Assembly: GCA_030248065.1 (NCBI GenBank)
Contig: JASAMV010007574.1
Location: 1-64,000, forward strand
Length of the DNA: 64,000 nucleotides
From: Rhynchonema sp. JSB1_4
Lineage: Eukaryota; Nematoda; Chromadorea; Monhysterida; Xyalidae
Direction of reading: 5' to 3'
Part shown: positions 61,640 to 64,000 of the stretch, piece after piece
Numbering within the stretch: position 1 is the stretch's first letter
Layout: each line of letters starts with the position of its first letter
Position numbers and translations under genes: made by a program
The notes under the pieces: generated by a model
The model's input: only the letters and a program-made list of their open reading frames with translations
Told to the model about the DNA's origin: nothing
Database searches by the model: none

Positions 61640-62950
61640 TGAAATTGAGCTTCGTTTAAAATTTCAAGCACAGATTTTAAGTACTGTAGTTCGCTGTCTG
61701 CACTCGAAATTCTGGATGAGCAATTCGGTACTGCTGTTTTCGATGACTTGGATCGACATTTTATGCTTGAAAATCTCGATGCTAATGACGAACGCACGGC
61801 TACTGTTCGTCCTCGGGCAGAGCAGCTATGAGAGGATCTGCTGCCTCATTTTGAAAACAAAATACGCCATTGAGTCGCTTTATCGTCGTCGCAGCAAACT
61901 TGACAAAACTGTTGGTTTGTGTCGTGATTCGGGTCGAAAACCGGATGATTTACGTGAATTTGATTTAAGGGCAAACAGTTTGTCAGGTTGTGCGAAAGCG
62001 ATGTGCCGAAGAAGTCACGAGCTGCTCAGTATAAGGCTCCAATCACACCTCTAGGCACACTCTCTGAAATCGAATGTGTTGACCACAAGTTGCCAAACGA
62101 TCGACTGAGTCACATCGAGCGCTGAGCAGGTGGCCTGTTCCGGCCGTGCTGAGGCTGCGGTCACTGGCAAGCCAATGCAACATCAGGTTATTTAGGGGTC
62201 GAAACCAGTGGCTGCTAAACAGAATCGTTCTAAACCCACCCAAAAGTGTCTGTTTGCTCTAGTGCCCAACATTTTAGCGACGAATACCATATTGTCTGTG
62301 CTCTAGCGGCCCGGAAGCAGTTTTATAAAAGTATGCGGTTGTGTTTCAACTATTCTGGATTTGGGCAATTATCGTTTCGGTGCAAGTCCAAAATTGAAAC
62401 CGTGTTATCATTGTGGTTCTGCTGCGCATGTACGGTCGCTGTGTGGAGCATTGCACGTGAAGTCGGTTGCCGACAATCCTCATTATTTTGTCGGCGGGGA
62501 GGGCCGGCCGGCCTGGTGCACATCGAGGGCCCACCAATCCAACTTTGATTCCAATCGTGGCATGGTAGTGGCACACACTTTTCAGCGGACAGCAGGATCT
62601 ACCTCGTGCGATGAATTCGGTCGGCGGATCCGTGTGTCCGTCCCACTGTGTCGATGTTGAACGTCAACCGAAGTTGCTCGTGATGACGACTTTTCGTGTC
62701 GGTTCGGCGGCGATGTCCATTCTTTGGCCGGCGTGAATCGTGTCGTTTGGCCCGGGTGGTGCAATGGTCAAGTTGGTCTTATCGTCGAACCCCACTCGTC
62801 AACTCAATGTGTCGATTCGGTGGTCACACAACGGGGTCAAGTGACCAAGCAATATGTTTCGGTGCAACAAAGACGCCACAACGATCGCGTCAGACAAACT
62901 GGCTGAACAACGGCAATGGGAAAGATTTTTGCACTGACGCTGAGCTTTTG
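61640..62950 (+). pseudogene. Decayed retroelement gag with two zinc-knuckle remnants
   Basis: At 62403-62444 the frame encodes CYHCGSAAHVRSLC, an exact CX2CX4HX4C zinc knuckle. Just upstream, in a different frame (about 62340-62381), CFNYSGFGQLSFRC keeps the same 14-residue spacing but has Tyr for the second Cys and Gln for the His. Tandem knuckles split by a frameshift plus scattered stops upstream (61830, 61872) indicate a dead Gag. No protease or reverse transcriptase could be identified downstream. Confidence 0.48.
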
Positions 62951-64000
62951 AGTTTTTTTCGGCTTTTCAAGTATAATTGCCATCATCACCAAACTGTCCC
63001 AGATCTGACCAAACGATTTCGAAAAAAACACCAACTTCAACAGTTATTTTGGCCCAATTAAAAAAATCCTCAACGGATCGATGACAGTACGAATGGCTGA
63101 ATGAAACCTGGTACGAATTCGATGGCCAAACAAAAACCAAGACTACAGTTAAATAAAGTTGGAAGAAGAAGTGAAAAAGAAGGGTTGCTGCACGTCTCAA
63201 ACCAACCCGTGCACAGATGATCGCCTAACCACAAGCATGTGGAAGGAGCGCACGTCCACTCTTTGGACACTAAATGTGATCGTCACCTTCTGGGAACGGA
63301 AGCAATGAAGCCGCTTTAGGTCATTTTTGGTGATATGTGATATCATTGCGATGTGTGATATTATTTGAGATTAGCTTTGAGCGGTTGTGATTGTTAGTGC
63401 AGGCCGTTCGGGTCCTTTGACCCCGCATATGCAATTTCTTGCGAAGTTGCAAGCAGAGAATAATAATAACAAAGGCAATGCGAACAATCCAACGTAACAT
63501 CATTCGATGGGTCGAATCGAGGTCAATGGCGTTAAGCGAATCTGCTCAGTGGTTTAGCTTTGGGCTGGAAATGGTCGGTTTGCATCTGAATCGATGTATA
63601 GGAACGGAGGGTTGTCTTGAGATGTTTCAAAAATGTCACGTGCACTCGCTAATGTTTCAAAAAATGGCAAGTCGAAACATTTTTGGGCCAAACTGGGTTT
63701 TGGCTGGAAATGGTCGGTTTGCGTTGGAATTGATGTGTGGGCGTATGGTGGGGTGATTAATAACAGGTTCAAGATGCGACATCTGATGTTTCACATGCGC
63801 CCCATGGAGCAATTGCTCTGATCCCCAATGGTGTCTGTCGTTAAATTCAAACCAACAAATTGGCGGTTGCTTCTGCTGTCTGCGCATTACAAACTGTGGA
63901 CGTGTTTGACACATACTCTTTTCTTGATTCAAAGGATTGGGATTCTTTTTGCAAAATGAAAAAATCATTGCATGGTAATCTTGACTCCATATTTTGCGTG
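62951..64000. other. No gene recognised; right edge of window
   Basis: Holds two copies of GATGTTTCA (63621, 63785), several ATGTTTC words, and a direct repeat CTGGAAATGGTCGGTTTGC (63566, 63702). Frames are short and unassigned. Confidence 0.4.

Overview
The window is animal (metazoan) nuclear DNA. It shows many short coding exons with GT..AG introns, no operons, long gene-poor stretches and dense inverted-repeat transposons. The best-supported gene is an alpha-neurexin on the minus strand (12420 down to the left edge). The species cannot be named. Three tandem TTAGGC units (44732-44750) and a dispersed 9-mer containing TGTTTCA are compatible with a nematode, but neither is decisive.

Layout. 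1-12420: alpha-neurexin. I reconstructed 32 coding exons whose phases all join (5319 nt, 1773 codons to the window edge). They encode signal peptide, LamG1-EGF1-LamG2, LamG3-EGF2-LamG4, LamG5-EGF3-LamG6, cysteine loop, a very Thr-rich stalk, a transmembrane helix and the start of a cytoplasmic tail. The stop codon lies outside the window. 12421-24800: intergenic, with a 122-bp hAT-type MITE, a GC-rich mariner-type foldback and a fragment. 24801-33283: a MITE followed by a 3.9-kb direct tandem duplication. The second copy carries a 342-bp PIF/Harbinger-type foldback absent from the first, so the empty site is visible. 33284-46300: a cluster of non-autonomous elements (hAT, PIF/Harbinger, mariner and TTAA types) with a gag-like fragment and an ORF split by a TTAA element. 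46300-50300: mostly featureless. 50304-50585: (GT)141. 51242-56124: a 1.9-kb palindrome, then a nest of elements, including a miniature LTR element with 82-bp terminal repeats around a non-retroviral coding sequence. 57170-58678: MITEs. 58801-59844: a four-exon gene on the plus strand for a 133-aa secreted Cys-rich protein with a Ly6/three-finger-like C-terminal signature. 59900-64000: two more foldbacks and a decayed gag zinc-knuckle region.

The two genes have no evident link: neurexin is a presynaptic adhesion receptor, and the Cys-rich protein is an orphan. The rest is transposon biology. The strongest unexplained signal is the 9-mer GATGTTTCA/TGAAACATC, found about 23 times on both strands against about 0.5 expected for a random 9-mer. 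It occurs inside and outside exons and repeats.
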